Position numbers and translations under genes: made by a program. From assembly GCF_007981265.1 (NCBI RefSeq), contig NZ_CP034363.1, forward strand, positions 868,001 to 932,000: DNA of 64,000 bases. The letters run 5' to 3'. Position 1 is the first letter of the stretch. Each line of letters starts with the position of its first letter. This document shows positions 55,882 through 64,000 of this stretch, piece after piece. The notes under the pieces were generated by a model. It was given only the letters and a program-made list of their open reading frames with translations. It was not told the origin of the DNA and ran no database searches. The stretch is from Pantoea sp. CCBC3-3-1 (lineage in GTDB: Bacteria; Pseudomonadota; Gammaproteobacteria; Enterobacterales; Enterobacteriaceae).

Positions 55882-56682
55882 TCAGCGATTTCGCGCGCTT
55901 TGCAGTTGGCTGCATAATTGTTGAGCAGCAAGAATAATACGTGGTCCTGGTCGGCTAATCCAGTCGTCATGTAAAGCTATAACCGGAACGTTTAGCTGCG
56001 GTTGCCAAAACGCTTTTATCGCCATGACCCGATCGGCTTCTCCGCCAGTCACTATCACCGCCGGATGACGCATCAACACCTGTTCGCGACTGACCTGCGG
56101 CCATGCTACGCGGCTGTCGGCAAAGATGTTTTCGCCACCGCAGACCGTGAGAACTTCGTTTTGTAGCGTATTGCGCGAAGCCGTAAACAGTGGCTGCTGA
56201 CCAAACTGTAAAAAGACCGGCTGTTTGCTGACACCTTTGTAGCGCTGTTGCAACGCATCCCACTGCTGCTGAAGATGCAACGCTTCCTGTCGGGCCTGCT
56301 GAGGCTGCGGGCTAAAGGATTGCAGCTGTCGGATGCTGTCGATCATTTCACTGACCGAGGTGGGTGCCATCCAGATCACTTTGATGCCGAATGCTGTCAG
56401 CTGATCAACCTGTCGCTGCGGATTCCCTTCGCGCCAGGCCAGTACCACGTCCGGCTTTAGTCCGATGATGCGTTCGACGTTGATCCCCTGCCAGTTGGCA
56501 ACCTGCTCAATCGATTTGGCCGCGGGCGGATAATCTGAACAGGCGCTGACGCCAACAGGCGTGATGCCTGCTGCAAAAGCCAGTTCGGTCAGATTAGGCG
56601 CGAGCGTGATAACGCGTGGAGGAATTGCCGCCGCCGTGCTAAAGCAGCACAGCAGCAGCAGGGCGGCAAAAAATTTAGCCAC
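55882..56682 (-). CDS. btuF: Vitamin B12 ABC transporter substrate-binding protein
   Basis: 266 residues. A signal peptide ([19 protein letters not shown]) precedes [19 protein letters not shown], the class III binding-protein start. [21 protein letters not shown] matches E. coli BtuF, with the surface glutamates that dock on BtuC. It delivers cobalamin to BtuCD, encoded elsewhere. The start overlaps the mtn stop by 8 bases, so translation is coupled. Confidence 0.94.
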   Translation of the reverse strand: MAKFFAALLLLCCFSTAAAIPPRVITLAPNLTELAFAAGITPVGVSACSDYPPAAKSIEQVANWQGINVERIIGLKPDVVLAWREGNPQRQVDQLTAFGIKVIWMAPTSVSEMIDSIRQLQSFSPQPQQARQEALHLQQQWDALQQRYKGVSKQPVFLQFGQQPLFTASRNTLQNEVLTVCGGENIFADSRVAWPQVSREQVLMRHPAVIVTGGEADRVMAIKAFWQPQLNVPVIALHDDWISRPGPRIILAAQQLCSQLQSARNR

Positions 56683-57373
56683 GGGACAAATGGGTCAGTA
56701 GCGTTTCCACCAGCAGCGAAGACTGTTTGGCGGCCACGACCAGGAACTCATCAAAGCTCAGATGGGATTCCTGGTCAGCCACGTCAGAAATGGCACGAAC
56801 CACGACAAACGGTACGGCAAACTGATGGCAGACGTGGGCAATTGCAGTGGCTTCCATCTCAACACCAACGGCCGCAGGGAAGGTCGAACGAATGCGGGCC
56901 AACGGTTCGGCACCGTTAATAAAGGCATCGCCGCTGACAACCAGACCGCGCACCGCATGCAATCCCAACTGTGCGATGCAGGTTTCTGCGGCGGCAATCA
57001 GTTTGGCATCAGCAGTAAAGGCTGCCGGGCAACCTGCCATCTGGCCCGCTTCGTAACCGAAGGCAGTGACGTCCGCGTCGTGATAACGCACTTCGTCGGA
57101 GACGACGATATCGCCTACTTTCAGCGTGGAAGCCAGACCGCCAGCAGAACCGGTGTTAATAATGAAATCCGGTTTGCAAAGCTCCAGCAGCAGCGTGGTG
57201 CCCATTGCCGCCGACACTTTTCCGATACCCGATTTCAGTAGCGCCACTTCTACGCCGTTCAGCGTGCCGGTATAAATTTCACATCCTGCCAGCGAGAGGG
57301 TCTGACGGTTTTCAATTTTGTCACGCAGCAGGGTTACTTCCTGCTCCATTGCACCAATAATGCCTGCTTTCAT
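56675..57373 (-). CDS. mtn: 5'-methylthioadenosine/S-adenosylhomocysteine nucleosidase
   Basis: 232 residues from [20 protein letters not shown] at 57373, same length as E. coli MTAN. It hydrolyses MTA, SAH and 5'-deoxyadenosine, recycling by-products of polyamine and autoinducer-2 synthesis. E12 and the catalytic aspartate in RAISDVADQ are conserved, as is [11 protein letters not shown]. Divergent from dgt with 100 bases between the starts. It pairs functionally with speD/speE, which generate MTA. Confidence 0.96.
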   Translation of the reverse strand: MKAGIIGAMEQEVTLLRDKIENRQTLSLAGCEIYTGTLNGVEVALLKSGIGKVSAAMGTTLLLELCKPDFIINTGSAGGLASTLKVGDIVVSDEVRYHDADVTAFGYEAGQMAGCPAAFTADAKLIAAAETCIAQLGLHAVRGLVVSGDAFINGAEPLARIRSTFPAAVGVEMEATAIAHVCHQFAVPFVVVRAISDVADQESHLSFDEFLVVAAKQSSLLVETLLTHLSRG

Positions 57374-57473
57374 AGGGATACTCGCTATTGTTGTAGAACA
57401 ACTCGTCAAATGTAGTGCATAGTTTACCATGATTAATTGCAACCTGGCGGAAGCCAGTCAGAGGAGGGCAACT

Positions 57474-58988
57474 ATGTCTGCAATCGATTTCAGGACGAAA
57501 TTTAGCTTTGAGCGGCCCTTTAATAACCGCGAGCGGCCGGAAGGGGAATATTTCATCACTCGCCATTTTGAAAGCGATCGCGGGCGGATTATTAATTCTG
57601 CTGCTATCCGGCGACTCCAGCAAAAAACGCAGGTCTTTCCGCTGGAAAGAAATGCCGCCGTCCGATCGCGCCTGACGCATTCGCTTGAGGTTCAGCAAAC
57701 CGGCCGCTATATCGCCAAAGAGATCGTTCAGGCTTTAAAAGAGAAGCCCGGAGGCCTGGCGCAATATGGCCTGACCGATCTGACCGGTGCATTTGAAAGC
57801 CTTATTGAAATGGCGTGCCTGCTCCACGATGTGGGGAATCCCCCTTTTGGCCATTTCGGCGAAGCGGCAATAAACGACTGGTTCAGAGTTAATCTTCCTG
57901 GCCTGTTGATTGAGCCGCAAAATGCGGGGGTGGATAATAACGAGCTGAGCGAAAAATTCCTCGCTATGAATGGCCGCCTTCGTCAGGATCTTTGTCATTT
58001 TGAAGGGAATGCGCAGGCTATTCGGCTGGTCCATACGCTGTTACAACTCAATCTTTCCTATGTGCAGGTTGCCTGTATATTAAAATATACTGCTCCGGCC
58101 TGGTTTCAGGGAGAAAAACCCGAGCAGTTTAGTACGCTGATGAAAAAGCCCGGATACTATTTATCAGAAGAGAAATATGTTGCGGAATTATTGCAGGCGA
58201 CAAATACGGCACAGTACCATCGCTTTCCGTTAACCTATATTATGGAAGCCGCGGACGATATCTCCTATTGTATTGCCGACCTGGATGACGCCGTTGAAAA
58301 AGCAATCTTTAGCGTGGATCAGCTGTATGGATTCCTGAAAGATGAATGGGCATCTCTTAAAAAGAAAAAGAAGGTTGAGTCTGATGACCTTTTTGTAAAG
58401 ATAGTCGAGTCAGCTTACAATGAGGCGCAGAGCAAAGAGCGCTATCGCAGTCGCAGCGACACCTTTTTTATGAAGCTGCGGGTAAAAGTCCAGTCGGTGC
58501 TGGTCGAACATGCGGTCAGACGTTTCGTCGATAATATCGAGCATATTTATCAGGGCAGCTTTAATTATTCTCTGTTGGAAGATGAAGGCGATCAGAATCA
58601 GCTGCTTAATTTATTCAAAACGGTTGCCAGAAAGCACGTATTCAACCATGCGGAAGTTGAGCAGCTTGAGCTTCAGGGTTATCAGGTTATCAAAGGATTG
58701 TTGAATATATATCAGCCGCTACTGGCGATGTCTTATGCTGATTTTAACATTTTGATTAATGAAGATTTCCATAAAGATTACCCAATTGAAACACGCTTAT
58801 TCCATAAATTATCTGGAAAGCACCGGAAAGCGTATTCGGTCCATATGCGTAATCTGAATATTGAACATCGATTTGAACGGCTGCTCTGGGAGCGGTATTA
58901 TCGTGCCCGTCTTCTACAGGATTATGTGAGTGGCATGACCGATCTTTATGCGTGGGATGAATATCGTCGTCTGATGGCGGTGGAATAA
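57474..58988 (+). CDS. dgt: Deoxyguanosinetriphosphate triphosphohydrolase
   Basis: 504 residues from [16 protein letters not shown] at 57474 with GAGGAGGG upstream. HD-domain hydrolase that releases triphosphate from dGTP. HD-motif residues H69 ([11 protein letters not shown]) and H118-D119 ([14 protein letters not shown]) are intact. A lysine-rich run [10 protein letters not shown] lies in the middle. The 3' part is more AT-rich than the neighbouring genes, as it also is in E. coli. Confidence 0.95.
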   Translation: MSAIDFRTKFSFERPFNNRERPEGEYFITRHFESDRGRIINSAAIRRLQQKTQVFPLERNAAVRSRLTHSLEVQQTGRYIAKEIVQALKEKPGGLAQYGLTDLTGAFESLIEMACLLHDVGNPPFGHFGEAAINDWFRVNLPGLLIEPQNAGVDNNELSEKFLAMNGRLRQDLCHFEGNAQAIRLVHTLLQLNLSYVQVACILKYTAPAWFQGEKPEQFSTLMKKPGYYLSEEKYVAELLQATNTAQYHRFPLTYIMEAADDISYCIADLDDAVEKAIFSVDQLYGFLKDEWASLKKKKKVESDDLFVKIVESAYNEAQSKERYRSRSDTFFMKLRVKVQSVLVEHAVRRFVDNIEHIYQGSFNYSLLEDEGDQNQLLNLFKTVARKHVFNHAEVEQLELQGYQVIKGLLNIYQPLLAMSYADFNILINEDFHKDYPIETRLFHKLSGKHRKAYSVHMRNLNIEHRFERLLWERYYRARLLQDYVSGMTDLYAWDEYRRLMAVE

Positions 58989-59135
58989 GGTATTCCGTGG
59001 CGGTCTTTTGTAAAGAGAGAGAATAAATTTTTACTTTTAGCTGAAACTTTTACATGAACTAAGCGTTAAAAATTGACTCTCATTATCACAACCATATTAG
59101 TGTTGCATAATTGGATCATTAAGAGAAACAGACGC

Positions 59136-60572
59136 ATGAAAAAAACACTTTTAGCTAGCGCGTTGGCTCTGAGCCTGGGAATGGCGATGAACCCGCTTAT
59201 CGCCACTGCAGCAGAAACTGCTTCTTCTTCCAGCCAGCAGCTGCCCAGCCTGGCGCCGATGTTAGAAAAAGTGATGCCTTCAGTAGTGAGTATCAACGTT
59301 GAAGGAAGCACAACGGTACGCACACCTCGTTTGCCCCAGCAGTTCCAGCAATTTTTCGGCGGTAACTCGCCTTTCTGTCAGGACGGGTCACCTTTCCAAA
59401 GTTCGCCAATGTGTCAGGGCGGCGGGCAAGGGCAAGATCAGGGCGGCGCCGATACCCAGCAGGAAAAATTCCGTGCGCTGGGTTCAGGGGTAGTCATCGA
59501 TGCGGCTAAAGGCTACGTCGTAACCAATAATCATGTGGTTGATAACGCAACCAAAATTCAGGTCCAGCTCAGCGATGGGCGTAAATATGATGCGAAAGTG
59601 ATCGGGAAAGATCCGCGCTCCGATATTGCCCTGATCCAGTTAAACGAAGCAAAAAACCTGACGGCAATAAAAATTGCTGACTCTGACGACCTGCGCGTCG
59701 GCGACTACACGGTCGCGATCGGTAACCCTTACGGCCTGGGTGAAACGGTAACCTCCGGCATCGTTTCAGCACTGGGACGTAGCGGACTGAACGTTGAAAA
59801 CTATGAAAACTTCATCCAGACCGATGCAGCCATCAACCGGGGGAATTCCGGCGGCGCGCTGGTGAATCTCAATGGTGAACTGATCGGCATCAATACGGCA
59901 ATTCTGGCACCGGACGGCGGCAATATCGGTATCGGTTTCGCTATTCCAAGCGATATGGTGAAGAACCTGACGGCTCAGATGGTGGAATATGGCCAGGTTA
60001 AACGCGGTGAACTGGGTATTATGGGCACCGAGTTGAACTCCGAACTGGCGAAGGCGATGAAGGTTGATGCCCAGCGCGGTGCTTTTGTCAGCCAGGTGTT
60101 GCCAAACTCCTCTGCGGCAAAAGCTGGCATAAAAGCGGGCGACGTAGTGACAACGCTTAACGGTAAAGCGATCTCAAGCTTCGCGGCGCTGCGTGCTCAG
60201 GTCGGCTCTCTGCCTGTCGGCAGTAAAATGGTGCTGGGCCTTATTCGTGACGGTAAGCCGGTAACGGTCAGCGTCGAACTGCAACAAAGCGCGCAGGTTA
60301 AGGTCGACTCCGGAAACATCTATACGGGAATTGAAGGAGCCGATCTGAGCAATTTCGACGCGCAGAACGTGAAAGGCGTGAAGGTCGACAGCGTGAAAGC
60401 GGGCTCAGCGGCTGCGCGTATTGGCCTGAAGAAAGATGACGTGATCCTCGGTGTCAATCAGCAGGCGATCACTAATCTGGGCGAACTGCGTAAAATTCTC
60501 GACACCAAACCTTCGGTGCTGGCATTAAATATTAAACGTGGCGACAGCACGATCTACCTGTTGATGCAGTAA
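59136..60572 (+). CDS. degP: Periplasmic serine endoprotease DegP (HtrA)
   Basis: 478 residues from MKKTLLASALALSLGMAM at 59136; the upstream open frame is not conserved. Signal peptide of 26 residues (ends ATAA). Protease domain with H133 (VTNNHVVDN), D163 (RSDIALIQL) and S238 (GNSGGALV), then two PDZ domains. Periplasmic chaperone/protease for misfolded envelope proteins. In E. coli it is driven by sigmaE and CpxR; GAAACTT at 59043 is a weak sigmaE -35 candidate but I could not place a matching -10. Followed by a strong terminator. Confidence 0.96.
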   Translation: MKKTLLASALALSLGMAMNPLIATAAETASSSSQQLPSLAPMLEKVMPSVVSINVEGSTTVRTPRLPQQFQQFFGGNSPFCQDGSPFQSSPMCQGGGQGQDQGGADTQQEKFRALGSGVVIDAAKGYVVTNNHVVDNATKIQVQLSDGRKYDAKVIGKDPRSDIALIQLNEAKNLTAIKIADSDDLRVGDYTVAIGNPYGLGETVTSGIVSALGRSGLNVENYENFIQTDAAINRGNSGGALVNLNGELIGINTAILAPDGGNIGIGFAIPSDMVKNLTAQMVEYGQVKRGELGIMGTELNSELAKAMKVDAQRGAFVSQVLPNSSAAKAGIKAGDVVTTLNGKAISSFAALRAQVGSLPVGSKMVLGLIRDGKPVTVSVELQQSAQVKVDSGNIYTGIEGADLSNFDAQNVKGVKVDSVKAGSAAARIGLKKDDVILGVNQQAITNLGELRKILDTKPSVLALNIKRGDSTIYLLMQ

Positions 60573-60578
60573 GTGTTT

Positions 60579-60603
60579 GGTGCCGGAGCAGCGCTCCGGC
60601 ACC
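60579..60603 (+). terminator. Terminator of degP
   Basis: Perfect 11-bp stem GGTGCCGGAGC / GCTCCGGCACC (60579-60589 with 60593-60603) and a 3-base loop, followed by a pyrimidine-rich stretch. It lies 6 bases after the degP stop. Confidence 0.8.
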
Positions 60604-60742
60604 GCTTTCCTTTCTCCCGCTTCACTCAATCCTCTTAAGCCCCCTCATTTTTACAGGCTGGATCACGCTTAGTGCACCTGCACAATGCCGGGCTGCCCGC
60701 CTGCGGTTATGCTGGCAGAACGATGTTCTTCAGGAGTTTTGG

Positions 60743-61900
60743 ATGTCCAGCTATCATCTTGATGCCCGCCTGGCGCAGGAAATTGTTGCCCGCACCATGC
60801 AAATCATCGACAGCAATGTCAACGTGATGGATGCACGCGGCCGGATAATCGGCAGCGGCGACCGGGAGCGGATTGGAGAATTGCACGAAGGAGCGCTGCT
60901 GGCGCTCTCTCAGGCACGTGTAGTAGATATTGATGAGGCAGTGGCGAAGCATCTTCACGGTGTGCGGCCTGGCGTCAATCTGCCGATGCGTATTGATGGT
61001 GAGATTGTGGGCGTGATTGGGCTGACCGGCGAGCCTGAGTCGCTGCGCCATTATGGCGAGCTGGTTTGCATGACGGCCGAAATGATGCTGGAGCAGGCCC
61101 GACTCCTGCACATGCTGGCGCAGGACAGTCGCCTGCGTGAAGAACTGGTATTGAATCTGATCCGCAGCGACACGCTTTCACCGGCGCTTATTGAGTGGGC
61201 GCAGCGTTTACGTATCGATCTTAATCAACCGCGCGTGGTTGCTGTGGTTGAGGTTGACAGCGGTCAGCTTGGCGTGGACAGCGCGATGTCAGAACTCCAG
61301 CAGCTGCAAACGTTATTAACCACGCCCGAACGCGATAACCTGATTGCCATAGTCTCGCTAACTGAGATGGTGGTACTGAAACCGGCTTTTAATGCGCATG
61401 GCCGTTTTGATGCGGAAGATCACCGCAAGCGGGTCGCGCTTTTGCAATCAAGGATGAAAGAAAGCGGTCATTTGCGAATGCGTATTGCGCTGGGTAACTT
61501 TTTTACCGGGCCTGGCAGTATTGCCCGTTCTTACCGCACGGCGCATACCACGATGTTGGTCGGTAAGCAGCGTATGCCCGAGCAGCGCAGCTATTTTTAT
61601 CAGGACTTAGTCTTGCCCGTGCTGTTAGACAGCTTGCGTGGCGGCTGGCAGGCCAACGAGCTTTCAAGACCGCTGGCAAAGCTGAAGACGATGGATAACA
61701 ACGGACTGCTGCGACGAACGCTGATTGCCTGGTTCAGTAATAACGTTCAGCCTTCTGCAACGGCAAAAGCGCTTTATATTCATCGCAATACGTTGGAATA
61801 TCGTCTGAATCGCATTTCAGAACTGACGGGGCTGAATCTGAGTAACTTTGATGACAGACTGCTGCTGTATGTTGCTTTACAGCTGGATGATGAGCCGTGA
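60743..61900 (+). CDS. cdaR: Carbohydrate diacid regulator CdaR
   Basis: 385 residues, as in E. coli (SdaR). N-terminal diacid-recognition domain (SYHLDARLAQEIVARTMQII), C-terminal PucR-type helix-turn-helix (KALYIHRNTLEYRLNRI). It activates the glucarate, galactarate and glycerate genes in E. coli. The presence of a sugar-acid cluster in the same window makes it a possible trans-acting regulator, but no CdaR site was identified there. Confidence 0.95.
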   Translation: MSSYHLDARLAQEIVARTMQIIDSNVNVMDARGRIIGSGDRERIGELHEGALLALSQARVVDIDEAVAKHLHGVRPGVNLPMRIDGEIVGVIGLTGEPESLRHYGELVCMTAEMMLEQARLLHMLAQDSRLREELVLNLIRSDTLSPALIEWAQRLRIDLNQPRVVAVVEVDSGQLGVDSAMSELQQLQTLLTTPERDNLIAIVSLTEMVVLKPAFNAHGRFDAEDHRKRVALLQSRMKESGHLRMRIALGNFFTGPGSIARSYRTAHTTMLVGKQRMPEQRSYFYQDLVLPVLLDSLRGGWQANELSRPLAKLKTMDNNGLLRRTLIAWFSNNVQPSATAKALYIHRNTLEYRLNRISELTGLNLSNFDDRLLLYVALQLDDEP

Positions 61901-61941
61901 GGAAATAATCGTTAGGGGAGGGGCAGGCTCTCTGAATAAAG

Positions 61942-61991
61942 GAAAACCGGTTTTATCTCACCATGATTTCACACGTGTAAAACCGGTTTTC
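61942..61991. terminator. Paired palindromes after cdaR, likely bidirectional terminator
   Basis: The 12-bp perfect palindrome AAAACCGGTTTT occurs at 61943-61954 and again at 61979-61990, 36 bases apart. Together, GAAAACCGGTTTTA and TAAAACCGGTTTTC also form a 14-bp inverted repeat, so the RNA could fold as one long or two small hairpins. It lies in the convergent gap of cdaR and yaeH. Confidence 0.7.
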
Positions 61992-62006
61992 TGGCCAGTC
62001 AGGCTA

Positions 62007-62399
62007 TTACCGCCCGTTACGGGTCAGCTTTTCGAGATCGGCTTCAATTTCAGAAATCTTGTTCGTCACAACACTTTCCAGATGACGCAGGTCGTCCAGG
62101 ATTTTACGTTTCAGATCCACTTCCACCCGATCGCGCTGGCAAATCTGATCGAGTTCATCAATGACGTAACGCAGGTTAGGGCTGATCTCCTGAATCTCTT
62201 TGTAGCCCTGGTTGACGTTATCAGCGACCACGGTTTTACGCTGGCGAGGATATTTAAATTTCACGCTTTTGGCGAAGAATTCGCCTTTATCTTTGCGGAA
62301 ATAGATCTTCAGAATATCATTGCTGGCTTCCTGACGCAGGCTGTAGCGGTCGATGTCATCAGGCGTAGCAATACCCAAACCTTTCAAATTCTCGTACAT
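62007..62399 (-). CDS. yaeH: UPF0325 family protein YaeH
   Basis: 130 residues, conserved enterobacterial protein (E. coli 128). Highly charged and probably cytoplasmic; the start [20 protein letters not shown] and the end [16 protein letters not shown] are typical, with a predicted C-terminal coiled coil. No function known. Located between cdaR and dapD as in E. coli, where yaeI also follows; yaeI is absent here. Confidence 0.93.
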   Translation of the reverse strand: MYENLKGLGIATPDDIDRYSLRQEASNDILKIYFRKDKGEFFAKSVKFKYPRQRKTVVADNVNQGYKEIQEISPNLRYVIDELDQICQRDRVEVDLKRKILDDLRHLESVVTNKISEIEADLEKLTRNGR

Positions 62400-62697
62400 A
62401 ATTTTGTTTTCCTATGCGGGAGGTTGTCGTTCCGGCTGCGCTTCACAAACACGGCGTGGTGTAGTGCTCACCCTCCTCACGTACTGTGTGTACGCTGTGG
62501 TGGCTGCGCGCTGTACGCCTTGTTTTTGCTTTACTCGCTCGTCCCGTACCGTACTCAGCAGAGTATATGTGAAATCTGAAAATCGGGCGGGGAGGCTGTG
62601 CGCTGATGGCGCGGATTATCGCCTGATTATTGTGCAATAGCATTACTTATTTCGCGATGTAAAACAGGTTTTTCAGGCGGGAGTGTAAAGAAAAGAT
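62400..62697. other. Intergenic region with an imperfect hairpin, possible dispersed repeat
   Basis: Nearly 300 bases between yaeH and dapD. A structured part at 62469-62502 has CGTAC / GTACG (62480-62484, 62490-62494) within CACC / GGTG arms. The G+C-rich, non-coding text resembles intergenic repeats that are scattered in several enterobacterial genomes, but I cannot confirm copies. Small open frames here show no protein-like sequence. Confidence 0.4.
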
Positions 62698-62698
62698 G

Positions 62699-62721
62699 AC
62701 GGGCCACGTTACGCGGCCCGT
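62699..62721 (-). terminator. Terminator of dapD
   Basis: Perfect 7-bp stem ACGGGCC / GGCCCGT with a 9-base loop (62699-62705 with 62715-62721), 16 bases after the dapD stop; read on the minus strand it is followed by CATCTTTTCTTT. Confidence 0.65.
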
Positions 62722-62737
62722 TGAACAGCGATGGGAC

Positions 62738-63562
62738 TTAGTCGATGGTGCGCAGCAGTTCGTTGATGCCCACTTTGCCGCGGGTTTTCGCATCCACTTT
62801 CTTCACGATAACGGCACAGTACAGGCTGTAGCTGCCGTCTTTAGAAGGCAGGTTGCCGGAAACGACTACGGAGCCAGCCGGTACGCGGCCGTAGTGCACT
62901 TCGCCGGTTTCACGGTCGTAAATCTTGGTGCTCTGGCCGATATAAACGCCCATGGAGATAACCGCACCTTCTTCAACGATTACGCCTTCAACGATTTCAG
63001 AGCGTGCGCCGATGAAGCAGTTATCTTCAATGATGGTTGGGTTAGCCTGAAGCGGCTCCAGAACGCCACCGATGCCCACGCCGCCGGACAGGTGAACATT
63101 TTTACCGATCTGCGCACAGGAACCGACAGTTGCCCAGGTATCTACCATTGAGCCTTCATCAACGTAAGCGCCGATGTTGACGTAAGAAGGCATGAGTACG
63201 GTGTTACGTGCGATAAATGCGCCCTGACGAACGGCGGCTGGTGGCACAACGCGGAAGCCTTCTTTCTTAAAGCGCGCATCATCGTAGTCGGCGAATTTCA
63301 TCGGAACTTTGTCGAAGTAACGGCTTTCAGCTCCGTCAATCACCTGATTGTCATTGATGCGGAAAGAGAGCAGCACGGCTTTTTTCAGCCACTGATGCGT
63401 CACCCACTGACCGTCGATTTTTTCAGCAACGCGCAGTGCGCCGCTGTCCAACAGGCCAATAACCTGATTAACCGCTTCACGGGTTACCGTATCGGCGTTA
63501 GCAGGGGTGATCTCGGCGCGACGCTCAAAGGCGCTTTCAATAACATTCTGTAATTGTTGCAT
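62738..63562 (-). CDS. dapD: 2,3,4,5-tetrahydropyridine-2,6-dicarboxylate N-succinyltransferase
   Basis: 274 residues from [20 protein letters not shown] at 63562, same length as E. coli DapD. Lysine and diaminopimelate synthesis, succinylase branch. The left-handed beta-helix of hexapeptide repeats runs about 100-220 ([20 protein letters not shown]). Upstream is glnD, as in E. coli. Confidence 0.96.
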   Translation of the reverse strand: MQQLQNVIESAFERRAEITPANADTVTREAVNQVIGLLDSGALRVAEKIDGQWVTHQWLKKAVLLSFRINDNQVIDGAESRYFDKVPMKFADYDDARFKKEGFRVVPPAAVRQGAFIARNTVLMPSYVNIGAYVDEGSMVDTWATVGSCAQIGKNVHLSGGVGIGGVLEPLQANPTIIEDNCFIGARSEIVEGVIVEEGAVISMGVYIGQSTKIYDRETGEVHYGRVPAGSVVVSGNLPSKDGSYSLYCAVIVKKVDAKTRGKVGINELLRTID

Positions 63563-63676
63563 TAATTCAGATTCCTGTGTCAAATTCTTGTCCGGGACAG
63601 CCTTCACCGCTCGTTATACCGCTCAACGAACTGCAACAGGCTACGCCCGGAGGCGTGATAAAAAATTAAATCTGGG

Positions 63677-64000
63677 TCACACTTTATCGTTTGGATTTAG
63701 GGCCTCTGTCAACCGTTGTCGCAACTCTTGACGCAATTGGCGACTTAAAGCGCGGCGATCGTTATCTGCCAGAATAAATAAATCTTCGACCCGTTCGCCA
63801 ATGGTACTGATTCGTGCGCCATGGAGCGAAACCCCTAAATCGGCAAAAACTTCACCTACCCGAGCCAGCAGACCTGGCTGATCCAGTGCGATCAGTTCCA
63901 GATAGGTACGCCTGTCGGTGTGGGCTGGAAGGAATTTTACCTCGGTATCCACGCTGAAATGCTTTAGCCGCGCCGACTGTCGACGCATTCTGGGGGGTTG
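63677..64000 (-). CDS. glnD: Bifunctional uridylyltransferase/uridylyl-removing enzyme GlnD, C-terminal part
   Basis: 107 C-terminal residues in frame to the right edge, so the gene continues outside the window. ACT domain: [20 protein letters not shown] and [18 protein letters not shown], ending EALNPNDKV, near-identical to the end of E. coli GlnD. It modifies PII proteins according to glutamine. The ATG at 63986-63988 within the frame is internal, not a start. Confidence 0.95.
   Translation of the reverse strand, partial: QPPRMRRQSARLKHFSVDTEVKFLPAHTDRRTYLELIALDQPGLLARVGEVFADLGVSLHGARISTIGERVEDLFILADNDRRALSRQLRQELRQRLTEALNPNDKV

Noticed and set aside
59042..59135. SigmaE and CpxR sites before degP
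   Set aside because: GAAACTT at 59043 lacks a matching -10 at the right distance, and GTAAA repeats are not spaced by five bases.
62353..62640. 95-codon plus-strand frame over the yaeH-dapD gap
   Set aside because: Begins inside yaeH on the opposite strand and has a cysteine/arginine-rich translation unlike a protein.

Overview
The window looks like a chromosomal segment of a plant- or environment-associated member of the Enterobacterales, most likely Erwiniaceae (Pantoea/Erwinia-like). From about 24 kb to the right end it carries the classical enterobacterial backbone in nearly E. coli order: speD-speE-yacC-cueO, hpt, can, yadGH, panD-panC-panB, folK-pcnB-gluQ-dksA-sfsA-thpR, hrpB-mrcB-fhuACDB, hemL, clcA, erpA, btuF-mtn-dgt, degP-cdaR-yaeH-dapD-glnD. 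acnB and yacL belong to the same backbone at 5.0-10.1 kb. Product lengths and active-site residues match E. coli closely. The gaps relative to E. coli (no gcd, no yad fimbrial cluster, no yadS, no yadDEI) and the plant-polymer genes argue for Erwiniaceae; the genus is an inference.

Layout. 1-4.2 kb: a decayed AraC-type regulator running off the left edge, an Rpn/YhgA-like PD-(D/E)XK nuclease, and a divergent LysR/aldo-keto reductase pair. 4.2-7.7 kb: a long leader region and acnB. 7.7-9.7 kb: AT-rich accessory stretch with a small secreted protein and a secreted trypsin-like protease. 9.7-10.1 kb: yacL. 10.2-24.1 kb: a 14-kb block placed between yacL and speD, which are neighbours in E. coli. 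It holds a signal-less GH28 polygalacturonase, two small genes broken by frameshifts, and a divergently organised sugar-acid catabolism cluster. 24.1-64 kb: backbone with a few substitutions (an AhpD-like protein and a Cys/Met-type PLP enzyme where E. coli has gcd; a small secreted protein where E. coli has yadS).

The most interesting system is the cluster at 12.7-24.1 kb. One arm reads iron alcohol dehydrogenase, DapA-type aldolase, D-2-hydroxyacid dehydrogenase, MFS and SSS transporters, four-Asp-box sialidase-like protein, half a YhcH/YiaL protein, SDR. The other arm reads DUF1537 kinase, PdxA2-type dehydrogenase, DeoR-type repressor. Kinase plus PdxA2 is the known D-threonate to DHAP module. 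An aldolase that cuts a 3-deoxy-2-ulosaric acid into pyruvate and a four-carbon aldehyde acid, followed by an aldehyde reductase, would feed exactly that module. Stereochemically, the pectin (RG-II) sugar 3-deoxy-D-lyxo-2-heptulosaric acid (DHA) would give D-threonate. I offer this as a testable hypothesis; no single gene proves the substrate.

Regulatory points that can be read directly: a MerR/CueR-type promoter with a 19-bp spacer before cueO, a non-canonical AUU start for pcnB, a TTG start for speD, a CRP-like site plus a 14-bp palindrome between the two arms of the sugar-acid cluster, and several clear terminators. Structural oddities: an in-frame hexanucleotide repeat inside the DUF1537 kinase, a polyglutamine tail in PBP1b, a 105-bp nested palindrome between fhuB and hemL, a paired 12-bp palindrome after cdaR, and a FhuA whose phage-binding gating loop is shortened. 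I saw no tRNA, rRNA, CRISPR array, intact insertion sequence or replication origin.
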